61,178 bases of DNA from Robiginitomaculum sp. (GTDB lineage: Bacteria; Pseudomonadota; Alphaproteobacteria; Caulobacterales; Maricaulaceae). The notes beneath the pieces are model-generated. The model ran no database searches. It saw only the letters and a list, made by a program, of their open reading frames with translations, and was not told the DNA's origin. Shown here one piece after another: positions 27,141-35,901 of this stretch (position 1 is its first letter; each line of letters begins with the position of its first letter). The translations under genes and the position numbers were made by a program. The stretch is from contig NVXK01000024.1 in assembly GCA_002733905.1 (NCBI GenBank), positions 1 through 61,178 of the forward strand, written 5' to 3'.

Positions 27141-27767
27141 ATGGATATAGGCACATTTATATTATTTGCACTCACGACTTTAGTTGTGGTGTTTTCCCCA
27201 GGCCCCGCGGCTATAACGATTGCGACACAAGGTTCGGGGAATGGTATTCGGTATGCAATTTTTGGTGTGTTTGGCGTTGCTTTCGCCAATGTTGTTTATT
27301 TTGTATTGTCGGCTACAGGTATTGCATCTTTAATTATTGCATCACATTTAGTTTTCTCAATCATTAAATGGGTCGGGGTCGCCTATTTAGTTTATTTGGG
27401 TGTATCGGCTATATTCAGCAGGTCTGGTGGATTTCAAATATCCCAAGGCAAACAAGAAAAACGCCTCACTCTATTTTCCAAAGGCTTTATTGTTGAATTT
27501 GCTAACCCTAAAGCACTTTTATACTTCGCAGCTATCTTGCCGCAATTCATCAACCTAAATTATGATATAGTTCCACAAATCCTTATCATGGGACTTACGA
27601 CTATCGTTTTAGATATTACCGTGTATAGCGCCTATGCTTTTTTAGGACACCGAATCGGAAAAAGCGGTGTGAAAGCTTGGGTAATTAAAAGCATAAACTG
27701 TACCGCTGGTGGTGCTTTATTATTCGCTGCCATAAAAATGGCATCCGTTAATGCCAGCAAAGCATAA
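27141..27767 (+). CDS. LysE/RhtB family amino-acid exporter
   Basis: A 208-aa inner-membrane protein with about six helices. The N-terminal FSPGPAAITIATQGSGNGIRYA motif is the LysE/RhtB signature. Helices at the end carry the usual gap GHRIGKSGVKAWVIK. Such proteins export basic or other amino acids. Pair with the divergent Lrp gene; regulation by that protein is inferred. It lies inside the att-bounded segment. Confidence 0.9.
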   Translation: MDIGTFILFALTTLVVVFSPGPAAITIATQGSGNGIRYAIFGVFGVAFANVVYFVLSATGIASLIIASHLVFSIIKWVGVAYLVYLGVSAIFSRSGGFQISQGKQEKRLTLFSKGFIVEFANPKALLYFAAILPQFINLNYDIVPQILIMGLTTIVLDITVYSAYAFLGHRIGKSGVKAWVIKSINCTAGGALLFAAIKMASVNASKA

Positions 27768-27790
27768 ATAAAACCCAAAACACACCTTAA

Positions 27791-27973
27791 AATAAACCCC
27801 ACTTTGTTCTTGGTGAAAGCATCACCATTGCAGATTGTTCACTCGCTGGCTATCTGTATTGGCTAAGTGACACAGAGCTAGACATCAACGATTGGCCAAA
27901 TATTGAACAATGTTTATATCAAGTTGCACATTTACAGGGTTGGCAACACCCCGATGGTTTAATGAAGAAGTAG
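27791..27973 (+). pseudogene. Truncated GST C-terminal fragment
   Basis: Reading from the stop at 27788, the frame gives HFVLGESITIADCSLAGYLYWL, then WPNIEQCLYQVAHLQGWQHPDGLMKK and TAG. GES-x-TIADC and 'LQGWQHP' are typical of the helical C-terminal domain of GSTs. The N-terminal thioredoxin half is gone and no start exists. So a GST lost its 5' part, probably by deletion next to the LysE gene. Too short for most gene finders. Confidence 0.7.
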
Positions 27974-28011
27974 AAGTTTATGCCATTAGTGCATGTCACA
28001 CTAAAACCTTT

Positions 28012-28135
28012 CGTCCGCTTTGCCTCTGTGGGTTCAACGAGCGTCCCAGAAAAACGCTCAATTATGAAATACCCGCCGAGCGGTTTGGCGAATGTGTTGC
28101 GACGACCCGTTGAACCCACGCTCCAAAACGGACAG
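28012..28135. mobile_element. Small inverted-repeat (MITE-like) element
   Basis: GTCCG-C-TTTG-CCTCT-GTGGGTTCAACG at the left is repeated in reverse at the right as GTCCG-T-TTTG-GAGC-GTGGGTTCAACG, ~33-bp imperfect arms, about 124 bp long. No transposase ORF. It follows the GST remnant, in the 320-bp non-coding gap before the amidase. A MITE or a large transcribed hairpin is possible. Confidence 0.5.
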
Positions 28136-28294
28136 CAGAGGATGGTATAAGTTCCCTAAATAGCAGACCTTACGATTACAGAATTTGTGATATCCTACCT
28201 ATTGAGAAGGAGGGATGTTAAATCTACTATATATCAAATGCATTAGGATACTGTACGCTCATTTAACTGTTGACAATTATAATTATTACGACGA

Positions 28295-29986
28295 ATGTCG
28301 TTTTATGTTATGAAAGTTGTCAGTATGAAGTTCGCTCTCTCGCCAAAGACCATTAAGGTCGCTCTTTGTTTATCTCTAATGCTAACGGCAGCTTGCCAAG
28401 CCAGTTCTGATACTCATTCTTCTGATATACCTGCAACCATAGTAGACCCCGTGGCAGCTATGAGTGGGAGTGAATTGGCACACGCAATCCGTGTTGGCGA
28501 TGTCAGCGCAGAACAAGCCGTTGGCGCTTATCTTTCCCGGATCAATGCTTACGATGATAAAGGGCCAATGCTTCAAAGTATAATTGCGCTGAATCCGAAT
28601 GCGCTTGCTGAAGCACGAGCATTAGATGCAGAGGCGACAGAAGGTCAGTTCCGTGGAGTTTTGCATGGTGTTCCCGTCCTTATTAAAGAAAATATAGAAA
28701 CGCGGGAATTGCCAACGACCGCTGGGTCACTAGCACTAATAAACAATGACACAGGTCGGGATTCACCAATAATTGCACGGCTACGTCAAGAAGGCGCGAT
28801 TATACTTGGAAAAACCAATCTTTCTGAATGGGCTAACTATCGCTCGAACAGATCCGTAAGCGGGTGGAGTGGTATAGGCGGTCTCACGCGAAACCCGCAT
28901 GCTCTTGATCGCAGTGCTTGCGGTTCATCGGCTGGGTCAGGCGCTGCGGTCGCAGCCTTTTTTGCACCATTAGCGCTTGGTACGGAAACAAACGGATCAA
29001 TTACCTGTCCTGCTGCCATGAATGGAATTGTCGGCTTTAAACCAACGGTAGGCCTTATGTCGCGTACTCATATTGTGCCCCTGTCTCCTCGACAGGACAG
29101 TGCCGGACCAATGACCCGTACCGTTCGTGACGCTGCTCTTATGTTGACGGTTATGGCGGGTGCAGACCCAGAAGACCCAGCCACCATTAACGCCGATAAT
29201 CATAAACGTAATTATGTTGCCCAGTTGGACGGCGGTATTAATGGAATGCGGATTGGAGTCTTCAAATGGGCGGAAGGTAACAATCCTGCAGTTTCGTCTG
29301 CTTTCGCCGAGGCGTTAGACGTTCTTGTTGACCAAGGTGCCATCCTGGTGGAGATCACGGATTTCCAACCTGATCCAGTGATGTTCAGGAGTGGGGATAG
29401 TGTATTACAGGCAGAGTACAAGCAGGCTTTGAATGCCTATCTAGCCAACACACCTCCAAATGTTGCTGTGCGTTCACTACCGGAACTCATTGCCTTTAAT
29501 GAAGCACATGCAGATAGGGAGTTAGCCCTGTTCGACCAATCTATTCTCATTAAGACAGAGCAAGCTTCTGGCCTAGATGACCCTGAATATAAGGCAAATG
29601 TCTCAGCAATTACTATTGCCGCCCGCGCTAAGGGCGTTGATAAGCTTTTGCAAGACCACAATGTACAGGTATTGGTAATGCCAAGCGCAAAGCCAGCTTC
29701 ACCGATCGATATTGCCTTCACATCCAGACCTGCTGGCCGTCCATTGGGCGCAGGATGGCTGGCCGCAATGGCTGGGTACCCAACACTCACAGTGCCTATG
29801 GGAGACCATCTCGGTCTACCGCTTGGTTTGATGATTATGGGGACAGCCTGGGATGACGCATTGGTGCTTAAAGTTGGGCACACATACGAAATACATGCTG
29901 ATAAAATGCTACGCCCAACGTATGCGAATGGCCCATTTGAAATGCCCACAAAGGCCGATGTGATGCGGCCCTATAAAAATCCATAA
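28295..29986 (+). CDS. Amidase-signature family lipoprotein
   Basis: A 563-aa amidase. The N-terminus has hydrophobic residues and a lipobox-like LTAAC (Cys ~33 from the first ATG), so it is exported or membrane anchored. The Ser-cisSer-Lys core is spelled VLIKENIET, then SACGSSAGSGAAVA and GTETNGSITCPAA. Alternative starts at 28310 and 28325 give a better signal peptide length. Substrate not readable (amide or cyclic imide). It lies in the att-bounded accessory region, probably single-gene. Confidence 0.87.
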   Translation: MSFYVMKVVSMKFALSPKTIKVALCLSLMLTAACQASSDTHSSDIPATIVDPVAAMSGSELAHAIRVGDVSAEQAVGAYLSRINAYDDKGPMLQSIIALNPNALAEARALDAEATEGQFRGVLHGVPVLIKENIETRELPTTAGSLALINNDTGRDSPIIARLRQEGAIILGKTNLSEWANYRSNRSVSGWSGIGGLTRNPHALDRSACGSSAGSGAAVAAFFAPLALGTETNGSITCPAAMNGIVGFKPTVGLMSRTHIVPLSPRQDSAGPMTRTVRDAALMLTVMAGADPEDPATINADNHKRNYVAQLDGGINGMRIGVFKWAEGNNPAVSSAFAEALDVLVDQGAILVEITDFQPDPVMFRSGDSVLQAEYKQALNAYLANTPPNVAVRSLPELIAFNEAHADRELALFDQSILIKTEQASGLDDPEYKANVSAITIAARAKGVDKLLQDHNVQVLVMPSAKPASPIDIAFTSRPAGRPLGAGWLAAMAGYPTLTVPMGDHLGLPLGLMIMGTAWDDALVLKVGHTYEIHADKMLRPTYANGPFEMPTKADVMRPYKNP

Positions 29987-30146
29987 GTACTGCCTCGGTG
30001 CTTTATTCAGCTTTCGTACTCAATATATATATACATGTAATGATTGCTGGAAAAATTAGACCTCTTATAGGTTGAATACCTGAATGGATGTTACTCATGA
30101 AACGCTTATGCCTTATTATTAAGGTACATATATCCTTAGCAAATAA

Positions 30147-30180
30147 TTATTGATAAACAATAATATTTATTGATAAACAA
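30147..30180. repeat. Two 14-bp direct repeats 20 bp apart
   Basis: TTATTGATAAACAA occurs at 30147-30160 and again at 30167-30180, two helical turns apart, in a 279-bp gap before the M50-like gene. Each also has an inner TTATTG/CAATAA symmetry. It looks like a regulator-binding site; no iteron-type replication gene is nearby. Confidence 0.5.
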
Positions 30181-30265
30181 CAATTAATATGTCATAAGCT
30201 CACTCCAAGTTGGATTAAATGCCTCGAAGCAGCAAACTAAACTTGGAATATGGGGGTGATGTTTT

Positions 30266-30802
30266 ATGAAATGGCAATACATACCAATATTTATTATCGT
30301 CACTTTTGTGACCTTTCTTTTACATGAAGGTGCACATTGGATGACTGGCGAAATGCTTGGCTATGATATGTGGATGAACATCAATAGTTGTGGTCTTGCC
30401 AGCGGCCAATATAACACTGAATGGCACAAACACATGGTTTCTGCTGCAGGGCCGATCGTGACAATTATTCAGGCAATTATTGCGTTCGTTCTCGTTCGAA
30501 AAAACAAGACGATTGGGGCCTTTGCCTTTATTTTCACTGCGTTAATAATGCGGGTATTGGCAATGTTTATGAGCCTAAACAGCCCAAATGATGAGGCACG
30601 GGTCAGTGAATGGCTTGGGTTGGGTCAATGGTCTTTACACATTTTGGTCATCGCCGTTCTTTTAGGGCTAACGCTTAAAGGTGGGTCATATATGAAATTT
30701 AGATGGCGCGCTTACGGACTTGCCTATCTAGCTGTAAGTTTAGCAATTGCGGGCGTTGTTATGGGCGAGGCATTTATACCTAACTTCAATCCTTATATTT
30801 GA
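30266..30802 (+). CDS. M50-like membrane metalloprotease
   Basis: A 178-aa inner-membrane protein with five predicted helices. Helix 1 leads to LLHEGAHWMTGEMLGY, with the HExxH zinc motif at residues ~21-25, as in site-2 protease (M50) relatives. A later AAGPIVTIIQAI segment resembles the 'NPDG/GP' region of small S2P members. The exact substrate is unknown. GGGGGTGATG precedes the ATG. Lies alone between direct repeats and the lipoprotein gene. Confidence 0.65.
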   Translation: MKWQYIPIFIIVTFVTFLLHEGAHWMTGEMLGYDMWMNINSCGLASGQYNTEWHKHMVSAAGPIVTIIQAIIAFVLVRKNKTIGAFAFIFTALIMRVLAMFMSLNSPNDEARVSEWLGLGQWSLHILVIAVLLGLTLKGGSYMKFRWRAYGLAYLAVSLAIAGVVMGEAFIPNFNPYI

Positions 30803-30941
30803 TGCGTTTGCACATCCCCCTACCGTCGAAGCAATCTTATTATCGTATACTGTAAAATTGCACCGATTGAACACAGAAAATCAACAACATGAATTCAACC
30901 GCTAATCACATTCTCGATTTACTTTAAAAGGAAATATACCC

Positions 30942-31484
30942 ATGACTATTTTGCAAAACAGGCTTGCCAAGAGCGTACTCACATTATCTCTACTTTTGAC
31001 ATGTGCTTGCTCTACCACAAAACAAACATCCATCGTTCCTCCCACTACGGCCGTTGAGGCCTCTTCTGATCTATACAAAACCATAATGGCAAAGGATCAT
31101 GCCCTCTTCAAGGTCGCGTTCTATGATTGCGATGAAACGGGATATAATAAATTACTCAGTGAGAGTTTTGAATTTTATCACGACAAAGGTGGAGCAACGT
31201 TAAACAAGGCAGAATTTATAAAATCCTCCCGTGAGCGACGTTGTGAAAAGGAAGTCGGGTTGAAACGCAAACTGATAACTGAGAGTATGAAGATATATCC
31301 GCTGTACAAAAACAACGAACTCTATGGCGCGGTTCAAACAGCCGACCATGACTTTTATATCCGAGATCAGGATGGGGCCTCTAAATTGGTAGAAACCGCC
31401 ACTTTTACACATTTATGGCTCATGCAGGAACAGGAATGGAAGATAAGTCGTGCCCTAAGTTTTAATCACATTTCAATTCCTTAG
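30942..31484 (+). CDS. Exported lipoprotein with a SnoaL/DUF4440-like domain
   Basis: A 180-aa protein. The N-terminal hydrophobic stretch ends in a lipobox (LLLTCAC), so it is a lipoprotein. The remainder has the shape of the NTF2-like fold seen in DUF4440: FKVAFYDCDETGYNKLLSESFEFYHDKGG, then TATFTHLWLMQEQEWKISRALSFNH. It may be an enzyme or ligand binder; no catalytic site is seen. Single-gene context; 140 bp after the M50-like gene. Confidence 0.65.
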   Translation: MTILQNRLAKSVLTLSLLLTCACSTTKQTSIVPPTTAVEASSDLYKTIMAKDHALFKVAFYDCDETGYNKLLSESFEFYHDKGGATLNKAEFIKSSRERRCEKEVGLKRKLITESMKIYPLYKNNELYGAVQTADHDFYIRDQDGASKLVETATFTHLWLMQEQEWKISRALSFNHISIP

Positions 31485-31883
31485 AGGCAGTTGTCCCTAA
31501 TCAAAATTACAAATAGGGAGCAGTATGTTATTATCCTGCTCCACTATATCCTTGTGCGAAACACGGAATATACCAAAGACCTTTATGGCACGGCTGCAAA
31601 ATTGGCATGTATTGCCCCGCTAAAAGCCAACACAAAATTGTATGGGTTAGTTCTAATATCTGTACATCCCAATTAAAGCACTTTCTCAAGTGTTGTAGCA
31701 AGTTTCTGAAAGACCAAGATTTGATAATAGTTTAAGTTTGTCAGAACACCCTGAGTATAAGCGGAGGACATAATGGAACTATCACTCAAAATCGCATGGG
31801 CCTTGAAGACCTTCTGAAATGGTTTGCACATGCAAAATGAAAGTGTTATACTTTGTGCAACAATTAATACTGGATATATGAAT
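31485..31883. other. Non-coding gap before the toxin-antitoxin pair
   Basis: This 399-bp stretch has no convincing gene. Near its end are TTTGCA and TATACT spaced like a promoter (31823-31855), with the short palindrome TTGCA-CA-TGCAA at 31824-31835, a possible antitoxin operator. The ORF from 31491 shows no family features and I do not call it. Confidence 0.4.
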
Positions 31884-32144
31884 ATGGCAAATACTACCGT
31901 TGGCATACGCCTTGATGATAATACCCAAGCCCGTTTAAAAAAGCTTGGTAATAGTCGCGACCGCTCGCCGCATTATTTAATGAAAGAAGCGGTGGAAAGC
32001 TATCTCAAACGAGAAGAAAACATCGAAGCTGAAAAAACATTGTTGAAATCTCGGTGGGAAAAGTTTGAACTTACGGGCGAAACTTTTGCCCATTCAGACA
32101 TAAAATCTTGGGCGAAAACATTGTCTAAACCACACGCATCATAA
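31884..32144 (+). CDS. Ribbon-helix-helix antitoxin (RelB/CopG-like)
   Basis: An 86-aa protein starting at ATG 31884 (MANTTVGIRLDDNTQARLKK). The N-terminal sheet-helix-helix (TTVGIRL..., RSPHYLMKEAVESYL) is the ribbon-helix-helix DNA-binding domain; the C-terminal part would wrap the toxin. It overlaps the toxin start by 1 nt (TAATG), a coupling typical of type II pairs. The upstream TTGCA palindrome may be the autoregulatory site. Upstream in-frame starts back to 31824 seem unlikely. Confidence 0.85.
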   Translation: MANTTVGIRLDDNTQARLKKLGNSRDRSPHYLMKEAVESYLKREENIEAEKTLLKSRWEKFELTGETFAHSDIKSWAKTLSKPHAS

Positions 32145-32428
32145 TGGCGGTTATTAAATGGCTCCCGGAAGCAAAAGATGATTTACGGCGGCTTTACAAT
32201 TTCATTCTACCTCATAGCCCGCGAGCCGCCAGTCATGCTATAGACACCATTCTTGAAAGCGTTGATATCTTAGTTAAGTTCCCCGAGACAGGTCAGCCTT
32301 GGGAACCAGATACAGATTATAAGGAATTACACGTCCGCTTTGGCGCAAAGGGCTATACGATACGCTACCGCTTGTTTGAAGATCAGGTCATTGTTGCCAG
32401 AGTTTGGCACAGCTTGGAAAATCGTTAG
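32144..32428 (+). CDS. RelE/ParE family toxin
   Basis: A 94-aa toxin with the RelE/ParE fold: VIKWLPEAKDDLRRLYNFI, then SPRAASHAIDTILESVDILVKFPETGQPWEP, HVRFGAKGYTIRYRLFEDQVIVARVWHSLENR. The typical ParE-type motifs (YRL, VARVWH) are there. It either cleaves mRNA at the ribosome or poisons gyrase; ParE is more likely given the RHH partner and the absent RelE-type catalytic cluster, but that is an inference. Probably stabilises the island. Confidence 0.87.
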   Translation: MAVIKWLPEAKDDLRRLYNFILPHSPRAASHAIDTILESVDILVKFPETGQPWEPDTDYKELHVRFGAKGYTIRYRLFEDQVIVARVWHSLENR

Positions 32429-32663
32429 ATTAGCTCACCCTAGTGTTTCGGTCGAAAATTAAAGCCAGGTGGGAAACGATGTAAAAAACATCCCTGCAAT
32501 AGTTAGTTCGACGAGTTTTTAATTTGGCCATATATTAAACTCAACATTGACGCACTCCCCCCCCCTGCATTTCACAATCAAAGCCATAGGGAGTATTACA
32601 AAATGATATCCGACAAAGCATACAAACAAATACCCTTTTATATGATAGGTATTCCTTGGTTGT

Positions 32664-33857
32664 TTAGATCCCCATTTCATCAGATAGATCAAATAATTTG
32701 GTAACTATTCCTCTTAAAATATCACGGCTCTGTGCGGTCGCAGACCTATTCATCAAAACTACAACAGCCGTTTTTCGTATTGGGTCAGCATAGGCTGCGG
32801 TATACACTCCAGGGTCCCCGCCCCAATGGCTTGGTATGGCGGTTTCTTTTATTACTGCAGCGGACCAAGCAAGGCCTTGTCCTGTTAAATAAGGAGGTAT
32901 TCCATGAATATCTTCCATCACCATCATCATTTCACATGATTTTTTCGACAGAATTCTCGCCCCATCGTGTTTTCCTTCATTCGCACAAGCAGATGTGAAC
33001 TTCAGAATATCCTCAACTGACCCGCGTAACATGCCAGCAGGGGCATCTGGAAAGCCCACAGGTTTCTCGGCAACATATTTATCATCTGAATAGTCATATG
33101 GGGTAACACGTGAGTCTTTTGGGACCTCCGCTATTGTCCAACACATATGCGCTAACCCTAGCGGTTTGAATATCGTATCGCGTGTCGACTTACTGAACTC
33201 TTTTTTTGTAATACGCTGCACAAGGTAACCAAGTAACGCATATCCAACATTGCTATATGCCCATATTGTTCCGGGGTGTTCTCGTGTAAAGCATTTTTTA
33301 CCGTCATAGAGTTTTCCACCAACAACAAGGTAAGACTTAACAAGTGTTTCCAAAGACATTGTCGTATCGCCACCATGCGTGCGTAGATCCACCTCATAGG
33401 CTTTCTTATCCGATATTGACGATGTATGTTGCAGAAGCTGACGAAATGTAATTTCCTTGTCAGGATGATGCGGGTTTATGAGGGCAAAGTCTAAATGAGG
33501 CGCAACAGCATCGTCAAGGTGGATTAAGTTGGCATCAACCAACTGCATGACAGCTAAAGCTGTTACCGTTTTAGTGACAGACGCCAATGCAAACATTGAA
33601 TTTACGGTTACAGGAGTTTGGTGCTCTATATTGGCATAACCAAAACCTTGCACATGCCTTATTATACCATTTTTTGCTAGACCTATTGCCATGCCCGGTA
33701 CATTCACCCCTTCCATTTCCTCTTTAAAAAGTAAGGCGATATCACGATCAAAAGAAAGAGAAGAAGCGACTGAAACGGTTTTCATATGACAAGCTGCAAG
33801 CGTGAAACAAAGCCCCGCCCCTGATGCTAAAAGGGTACGTCGGTTAAATACTGGCAT
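32664..33857 (-). CDS. Serine beta-lactamase-family lipoprotein (class C-like)
   Basis: A 397-aa protein of the class C beta-lactamase/DD-peptidase/esterase family. Active-site motifs: S-x-x-K in ALASVTKTV, Y-S-N in IWAYSNVGYALLGYL and the third box HWGGDPG. The N-terminus NRRTLLASGAGLCFTLAAC has a twin-arginine start and a lipobox, so a Tat-exported lipoprotein is likely. The substrate may not be a beta-lactam. It sits downstream of the S41 protease on the same strand with 55 bp between them. Confidence 0.85.
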   Translation of the reverse strand: MPVFNRRTLLASGAGLCFTLAACHMKTVSVASSLSFDRDIALLFKEEMEGVNVPGMAIGLAKNGIIRHVQGFGYANIEHQTPVTVNSMFALASVTKTVTALAVMQLVDANLIHLDDAVAPHLDFALINPHHPDKEITFRQLLQHTSSISDKKAYEVDLRTHGGDTTMSLETLVKSYLVVGGKLYDGKKCFTREHPGTIWAYSNVGYALLGYLVQRITKKEFSKSTRDTIFKPLGLAHMCWTIAEVPKDSRVTPYDYSDDKYVAEKPVGFPDAPAGMLRGSVEDILKFTSACANEGKHDGARILSKKSCEMMMVMEDIHGIPPYLTGQGLAWSAAVIKETAIPSHWGGDPGVYTAAYADPIRKTAVVVLMNRSATAQSRDILRGIVTKLFDLSDEMGI

Positions 33858-33912
33858 GTTAAAACTCCAATTTGATCATAAGGTTAGTGAGACAAACGCA
33901 TATTAATTGAAT

Positions 33913-34989
33913 TCATTTTGGCCGCGCTGGTGACTTATAATTTAACAAACGATCTATTTTTAAAGCTTCCTCATCACTCATACCTACATTTAAAAGAGCT
34001 GTGATTAACGCCTGCTCAGAACTGGTTTGAATATCTGGAGCCACGCCAACGCCTTCCCAATCTTTTTGAGTGTCAGGGTTAAAGGTTCTGCCCACTGGAA
34101 CGAAAGCCGCATACCCATTCGCTAAATCGATTGTTCCGCCATAATGCGCACCACCGCGCGTATTCTCTCCTACAACAACACCTCTTTTTGTTCGCTTCAT
34201 TACCATTGATAAATGTTCGGCGGCAGAGGCCGTGTAACCAGATGTCAGTATATATATTTCAGTATCCAACATCAAAGGAACTGAATGCGGAATTGCCATG
34301 TGTTTGCGGCGCACCACGCCCTTAGGACCTTTGATGGTTTTTACCGTTTTACCGTCTTTCACAGGGCTAGCGCCCGCGTCATCAACCGCTTGCCGAGTTT
34401 CCATATAGGCTAAATCTTTTGGCTCGAAAAACATATGAGAGAACATGGCATCCATCTCAGCAAGTCCACCGCCACGATGACCGCGTACATCTATAATCAA
34501 GGTTTTTGCATTCTCATGAACTTTGATGAATGTGTCTAAGGTTTGAAGTGTTTTTGTGTCGCCCGGAAATAAATTAAAGCGGATATAGGCTATATTTGGG
34601 GCCAACCACATTGTTGCTTCGATTGAATCTACTGGTAGAGGTGATGATGTTTTTTCATCTACTTGCGCTTGCTCGGGTGTATCATTCGGCGGCATTACGC
34701 GTAAATGGGCATCTTTATGGACTTGCTGCAAACCGGACGTCAAGGCCGATGCAAACTGTTTTGGCGACATTTCATCTATATTTTGCAAAGGGTTATTCCG
34801 CAAATAGTGTGCATATTTCTCACCAATACCAGGAAAGACGAAATTTTCTTCAAGGGAAACCGCAAGACTTTCAACCACAGCCTCTTTATCACTAACCTCC
34901 CTTTGAGGTTTTGAAGCACACGCAGACATTACAAGCACTGCGGTAAGAGCACCCCCAATTATCATTCCGTATAATTTGGGTTTTAGCAT
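33913..34989 (-). CDS. S41-family serine protease, lipoprotein
   Basis: A C-terminal-processing-type (S41/tricorn) peptidase. From ATG 34989 (MLKPKLYGMIIGGALTAVLVMSAC) it has a lipoprotein signal with SAC. The catalytic serine is in ILTSGYTASAAEHLSMVM and GVVVGENTRGGAHYG closes the site; DVRGHRGGGLAEMD is a further S41 region. Longer starts at 35031 and 35079 also exist. It faces the MarR gene across a 19-bp-arm palindrome that carries both promoters, so MarR-type control is expected. Confidence 0.85.
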   Translation of the reverse strand: MLKPKLYGMIIGGALTAVLVMSACASKPQREVSDKEAVVESLAVSLEENFVFPGIGEKYAHYLRNNPLQNIDEMSPKQFASALTSGLQQVHKDAHLRVMPPNDTPEQAQVDEKTSSPLPVDSIEATMWLAPNIAYIRFNLFPGDTKTLQTLDTFIKVHENAKTLIIDVRGHRGGGLAEMDAMFSHMFFEPKDLAYMETRQAVDDAGASPVKDGKTVKTIKGPKGVVRRKHMAIPHSVPLMLDTEIYILTSGYTASAAEHLSMVMKRTKRGVVVGENTRGGAHYGGTIDLANGYAAFVPVGRTFNPDTQKDWEGVGVAPDIQTSSEQALITALLNVGMSDEEALKIDRLLNYKSPARPK

Positions 34990-35038
34990 TTTTGCTTTTG
35001 GCACCACATATTTTATCATTAGTATATCCATAATAAAC

Positions 35039-35086
35039 TTGCATCTTGACAATATGTAGGCACCTACACATATTGTCAAGATGCAA
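35039..35086. promoter_or_regulatory. Large palindrome with two overlapping, face-to-face promoters
   Basis: TTGCATCTTGACAATATGT (35039-35057) and its exact complement (35068-35086) flank a 10-bp spacer. Plus strand: TTGACA 35046-35051, 17 bp, CATATT 35069-35074. Minus strand: TTGACA 35074-35079, 17 bp, CATATT 35051-35056. Either -10 is the complement of part of the other -35 region. A MarR dimer here would block both genes. Confidence 0.75.
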
Positions 35087-35103
35087 ATTCGGAGTAGCGG
35101 TAT

Positions 35104-35568
35104 ATGATATATAATGATGATTCAGCGATCGGTAAGCGCCTGAGGCGATTGTCCCATATAATAGATTATGACGCGCGACGTTTATACAAGGAACATGGTA
35201 TTCACTTTGAGCAAAGGTGGTTTGGTGTCATTAACGAACTTATGTCGAACGGGCCAATGTCCGTAAAAGAACTTTCTGTGTCACTTAAAATCACACATGT
35301 ATCTGTAAGCGAAACACGTAAATCCCTTGAAATCAAAAACTACATTCAATCTACCCCAGACAAAGATGATGCACGGCGCCGGTTACTCAGCATTACCGAT
35401 GAAGGGCAGCTTTTTATAAAAACCATCTCCCCAATTTGGGGCGCTCTTGAAGAAGTATCGAAAGAACTAAATGAGGAAACCAACAATGTTGTGCAAGGAC
35501 TAGATAAATTGGATGCCGCCCTCACAAAAACATCACTATACGAGCGGGCTTTGATGAAGATACGATAA
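35104..35568 (+). CDS. MarR family transcription regulator
   Basis: A 154-aa winged-helix regulator. The DNA-binding domain is ERWFGVINELMSNGPMSVKELSVSLKITHVSVSETRKSLEIKN, followed by the beta-wing DKDDARRRLLSITDEGQ. MarR proteins usually repress themselves and a divergent gene until a small ligand binds. Its ATG is 17 bp after the palindrome with its promoter; the S41 protease is the divergent target. A 14-bp terminator follows at 35687. Confidence 0.88.
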   Translation: MIYNDDSAIGKRLRRLSHIIDYDARRLYKEHGIHFEQRWFGVINELMSNGPMSVKELSVSLKITHVSVSETRKSLEIKNYIQSTPDKDDARRRLLSITDEGQLFIKTISPIWGALEEVSKELNEETNNVVQGLDKLDAALTKTSLYERALMKIR

Positions 35569-35686
35569 GAAGCTCCAACTCAAAAGAAGATCATAAAAAA
35601 GTTGTGGAACTTACAAAATAAAAATCGCATTCGCTTTTCAGATTCAGCAATGCTCATGTCCAATTGGCCATCCATAAGTACCCTTC

Positions 35687-35724
35687 AGACAAGTAGGTTT
35701 CACAAACCTACTTGTCTTTTATTC
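35687..35724 (+). terminator. Rho-independent terminator after the MarR gene
   Basis: AGACAAGTAGGTTT (35687-35700) and AAACCTACTTGTCT (35704-35717) form a perfect 14-bp stem with a CAC loop, followed by TTTATTCT. It lies 119 bp after the MarR stop. Confidence 0.85.
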
Positions 35725-35901
35725 TCCTACTATGTTCAATCAATTTAGTTATACTAAATATAGTAATGGCCTGATTTTACTCCGCCCTTGACAGCAATAA
35801 TTTAATAATAAAAATTATATGGAAAAAGCGTTCAATAGGGTGCGCTGTATATTTTACTTCGAAAACACGCAATAAAAACAAGTGCTTACATAAGTCTCGG
35901 A

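Noticed and set aside
27919-28119. 66-aa minus-strand ORF across the GST fragment and inverted repeat
   Set aside because: It is antisense to the GST remnant and runs into the repeat; no family features or ribosome site.
31491-31676. 61-aa plus-strand ORF after the DUF4440-like lipoprotein
   Set aside because: TTG-type start, no ribosome site and no recognisable motif; treated as non-coding.
32429-32663. Gene in the gap before the beta-lactamase-family gene
   Set aside because: Only short frames; a weak AATACC/GGTATT hairpin at the end is the only structure.
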